Part shown: in pieces, positions 62,259 through 64,000 of the stretch
Position numbering within the stretch: the stretch's first letter is position 1
Layout: every line of letters begins with the position of its first letter
Assembly: GCA_019310785.1 (NCBI GenBank)
Contig: JAFDDR010000006.1
Span: 1 to 64,000 of the forward strand
DNA from: Deltaproteobacteria bacterium
GTDB taxonomy: Bacteria; Desulfobacterota; DSM-4660; Desulfatiglandales; Desulfatiglandaceae
Direction of reading: 5' to 3'
Length of the DNA stretch: 64,000 bases
Made by a program: the position numbers and the translations under genes
Notes under the pieces: generated by a model
Database searches by the model: none
Told to the model about the DNA's origin: nothing
What the model saw: only the letters and a program-made list of their open reading frames with translations

Positions 62259-62807
62259 CTATGGCGTATATAGCACAACCAGCAATTCGGCCTTTTCTGA
62301 GCTTATGTTTCTGAGCTTATGGGTAATGGAGGAATTGAAATGCAGGCTTTCGCCGGGTCCGAGAATATTCTTGTTGTCACCGACCATGACCTCTACTTTC
62401 CCCTTGAGTACATACTGGAATTCTTCACCTAAGTGCTGGTAACTAACCCCTTTGTGATCCGACTTGGGATCAATGGTGATCTTGAAGGCCTTTAGGTGTT
62501 TATGCCTGGCCTCAGGTGTAAGGATGGCATATGTATAGTCCTCGGTTCTCTTTTGATAATCGTCTTTGGTCTTCTTTCCTGCCTTCTTCTTCTCCTCTTT
62601 TAGGAGGATGCTCGAATCTATTTCAAGTGCCCTTGAGAGCTGGAGAATAACAGAGACCGGCGGGGTCACCTCTCCCTTTTCCACCTCGGAGATATATTGT
62701 GTGGTCATGCCTGTCTCATTGGCAAGATTCTTGAGGGTCAGCTTTTTATCTCTCCTCATTTTTAATAGTTTCTTACCTATGGGCTGGGTCTTTTTTTTAG
62801 CTGCCAT
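62259..62807 (-). CDS. XRE-family transcriptional regulator with cupin domain
   Basis: The protein has 182 residues: a helix-turn-helix of Cro/cI type (about 11-65; LKNLANETGMTTQYISEVEKG) and a C-terminal cupin (about 108-180; LGEEFQYVLKGKVEVMVG, SLHFNSSITHKLRN). Such proteins often control nearby catabolic genes with a small acid or CoA-related ligand bound in the cupin barrel. Position just upstream of the acyl-CoA dehydrogenase and downstream of MeaB suggests control of acyl-CoA/propionate metabolism. A GGAGG site lies in the leader (62811-62815). Confidence 0.9.
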   Translation of the reverse strand: MAAKKKTQPIGKKLLKMRRDKKLTLKNLANETGMTTQYISEVEKGEVTPPVSVILQLSRALEIDSSILLKEEKKKAGKKTKDDYQKRTEDYTYAILTPEARHKHLKAFKITIDPKSDHKGVSYQHLGEEFQYVLKGKVEVMVGDNKNILGPGESLHFNSSITHKLRNISSEKAELLVVLYTP

Positions 62808-62962
62808 GAGTACCTCCTATCTATAGAATTCGCTATGGATTTGTGTAAAATAGCACCTGGCGTTCTGCAGGACTGGATGAATTAGGCATTTGGTTTAAAA
62901 TCAAACCTGCCTTTCATCAACTAACCTTGAACTCTGAACACCTGAACGTTGAACCTGACCAG

Positions 62963-63181
62963 TTACGTCTTTTTATACATACGCACCATGCGGTAGACAA
63001 AACCAATTAAAAGAGTAGCGCTTATCAGGATGATCAAATTTGAAGAGAAAAAGGTCATGATGAAGTAAAATGGGTCTTTCAGTTGGTAGGCCGCCATCAG
63101 AAGTTGAATTCCGAAAACAAGGAAAAAACAACCCATCAGCGTGAGAAGTACCTGTCGTATCCACCAAAAAATACCCGACAT
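62963..63181 (-). CDS. small membrane protein of unknown function
   Basis: The protein has 72 residues and two predicted helices (about 8-30 and 38-65) with a basic tail (YRMVRMYKKT). Not recognised. It lies 66 bp downstream of meaB on the same strand. Confidence 0.55.
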   Translation of the reverse strand: MSGIFWWIRQVLLTLMGCFFLVFGIQLLMAAYQLKDPFYFIMTFFSSNLIILISATLLIGFVYRMVRMYKKT

Positions 63182-63247
63182 ATTTCCTCAACCGACCCCT
63201 TTTCAGAGGCCTTTGCAGGTCATGACAGGAGGGGAAATGAGAATCAT

Positions 63248-64000
63248 TTAGCCGTTAGAAACGCCTATTGCAGGGAGCACCAAGTTGTCACAGGCAGTAT
63301 AGGGGTCTGTCTTTCCCTCCACTATAGACTCTACGGCCCGGTCAAACTCACCGGTTTCGGTGATTTTGTCTAACACTTCCTCGATAAGCCGGCTCTTTAT
63401 CATATCCCCCAATTCCTGGCGCACCTTGTCCTCTCTTCTCCTGACCTGCCGTTCACCGCTAAACTCGGTGAGGTACATGTTATGCTTATCGATTTCTTCC
63501 AAAAGCTCTTTAACACCTATGTCAAAGACGGCCTGGGCTTTAAGAATTGGTGGTTTCCAGCTACCTTCTTCATATTTCTTTTGATCCATTTCGATCATTA
63601 ATCTCAAATCACTGAAGGTCTTGTCCGTGCCTTCCCTATCCGCTTTGTTAATCAGGAAAATATCGCCTATCTCAAGAATTCCTGCCTTTATGGCCTGGAT
63701 ATCATCACCCATTCCCGGGATTACCGTGATGACAGTGGTGTGAGCGCTTTTTACCACGTCCACTTCATCCTGGCCGACACCGACAGTCTCCACGATTATA
63801 TAATCTTTGCCCATCGCATCTAAGACATCAATAGCGCTCCGGGTTGACTGGGTCAGACCGCCGAAATGGCCGCGAGTAGCAAGAGACCGGATAAAGACCC
63901 CTTCGTCCAGACTGTGTCGCTGCATCCTGACTCGATCCCCCAATATTGCGCCACCACTGAAGGGGCTTGTCGGGTCAACGGCAAGGACGCCCACGGTTTT
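63248..64000 (-). CDS. meaB: MeaB/ArgK-type G protein (5' part outside window)
   Basis: The visible 250 residues are the C-terminal three quarters of a MeaB-like GTPase chaperone of methylmalonyl-CoA mutase or related B12 mutases. Family motifs include VDPTSPFSGGAILGDRVRM, FIRSLATRGHFGGLT, ETVGVGQDEV and NKADREG (the guanine-specificity NKxD motif). The nucleotide-loading P-loop lies beyond the window edge, and the gene continues there. It links this locus to propionate/methylmalonyl-CoA metabolism. Confidence 0.92.
   Translation of the reverse strand, partial: KTVGVLAVDPTSPFSGGAILGDRVRMQRHSLDEGVFIRSLATRGHFGGLTQSTRSAIDVLDAMGKDYIIVETVGVGQDEVDVVKSAHTTVITVIPGMGDDIQAIKAGILEIGDIFLINKADREGTDKTFSDLRLMIEMDQKKYEEGSWKPPILKAQAVFDIGVKELLEEIDKHNMYLTEFSGERQVRRREDKVRQELGDMIKSRLIEEVLDKITETGEFDRAVESIVEGKTDPYTACDNLVLPAIGVSNG

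Overview
The window looks like chromosome from a mesophilic Desulfobacterota (deltaproteobacterial) heterotroph of the kind that oxidises organic and fatty acids anaerobically. This is inferred from gene content: two branched-chain/amide (HAAT) ABC transporter operons, one followed by an acyl-CoA ligase; a TatT-type TRAP transporter; acyl-CoA dehydrogenase; MeaB; an XRE-cupin regulator; FmdB; and an old-yellow-enzyme/Fe-S flavin reductase. GC content looks moderate. No rRNA, tRNA, CRISPR array, prophage or complete insertion sequence was seen. Several families of short palindromic repeats are scattered between genes.

Layout. 1-1278 (minus): ParB-like protein overlapping a radical-SAM gene of the SplB type that is cut by the window edge. 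1607-7625 (plus): two solute-binding proteins followed by livHMGF. 7643-9463 (minus): nucleoside transporter and a frameshifted sixA. 9829-13080: enoate/dienoyl-CoA reductase-like flavoprotein, DUF1232-DnaJ protein, rmlD. 13261-18201 (plus): TPR protein, TatT lipoprotein and TRAP P, Q and M subunits. 18814-23318: VWA-FHA membrane protein, two K+-channel/RCK proteins, FmdB and a 28-residue membrane peptide. 23486-30834 (minus): second HAAT operon with acyl-CoA ligase. 31016-35522 (plus): ArsB/NhaD-like permease and a frameshifted recQ.

35738-40635 (plus) is the most unusual cluster: an RCK/TrkA protein whose pore appears to carry an in-frame deletion, a duplicated DUF1538 membrane protein, and a protein made of three PII-like domains. 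The last two are translationally coupled. The cluster looks like a nucleotide- or ligand-regulated membrane transport system and is the best candidate here for an undescribed system. 40778-44582 (minus): Pmp3-like peptide, VapBC-like pair, CDF transporter fused to a NifX-like domain, remnant of a second toxin-antitoxin pair, PHP phosphoesterase. 45020-48983: purine/MTI phosphorylase, zinc alcohol dehydrogenase and MTA/SAH deaminase, probably a methylthioadenosine/purine salvage group. 49173-54340 (plus): ATP-grasp protein, class A penicillin-binding protein and a TPR-like lipoprotein. 54515-56122: Na+/solute symporter. 56186-64000 (minus): TIM-barrel protein, MFS transporter, M29 aminopeptidase, RNA m5C methyltransferase with a separate PUA-like partner, acyl-CoA dehydrogenase, XRE-cupin regulator, small membrane protein and MeaB (cut by the window edge).

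Two genes, sixA and recQ, are split by a single extra A in a homopolymer (A8 and A10). Either the strain carries phase-variable or pseudogene alleles, or the assembly contains indel errors. A repeat family of about 280 bp with AACCTGGTCC-like inverted ends lies upstream of three unrelated genes in the same orientation, with a partial fourth copy downstream of one of them.
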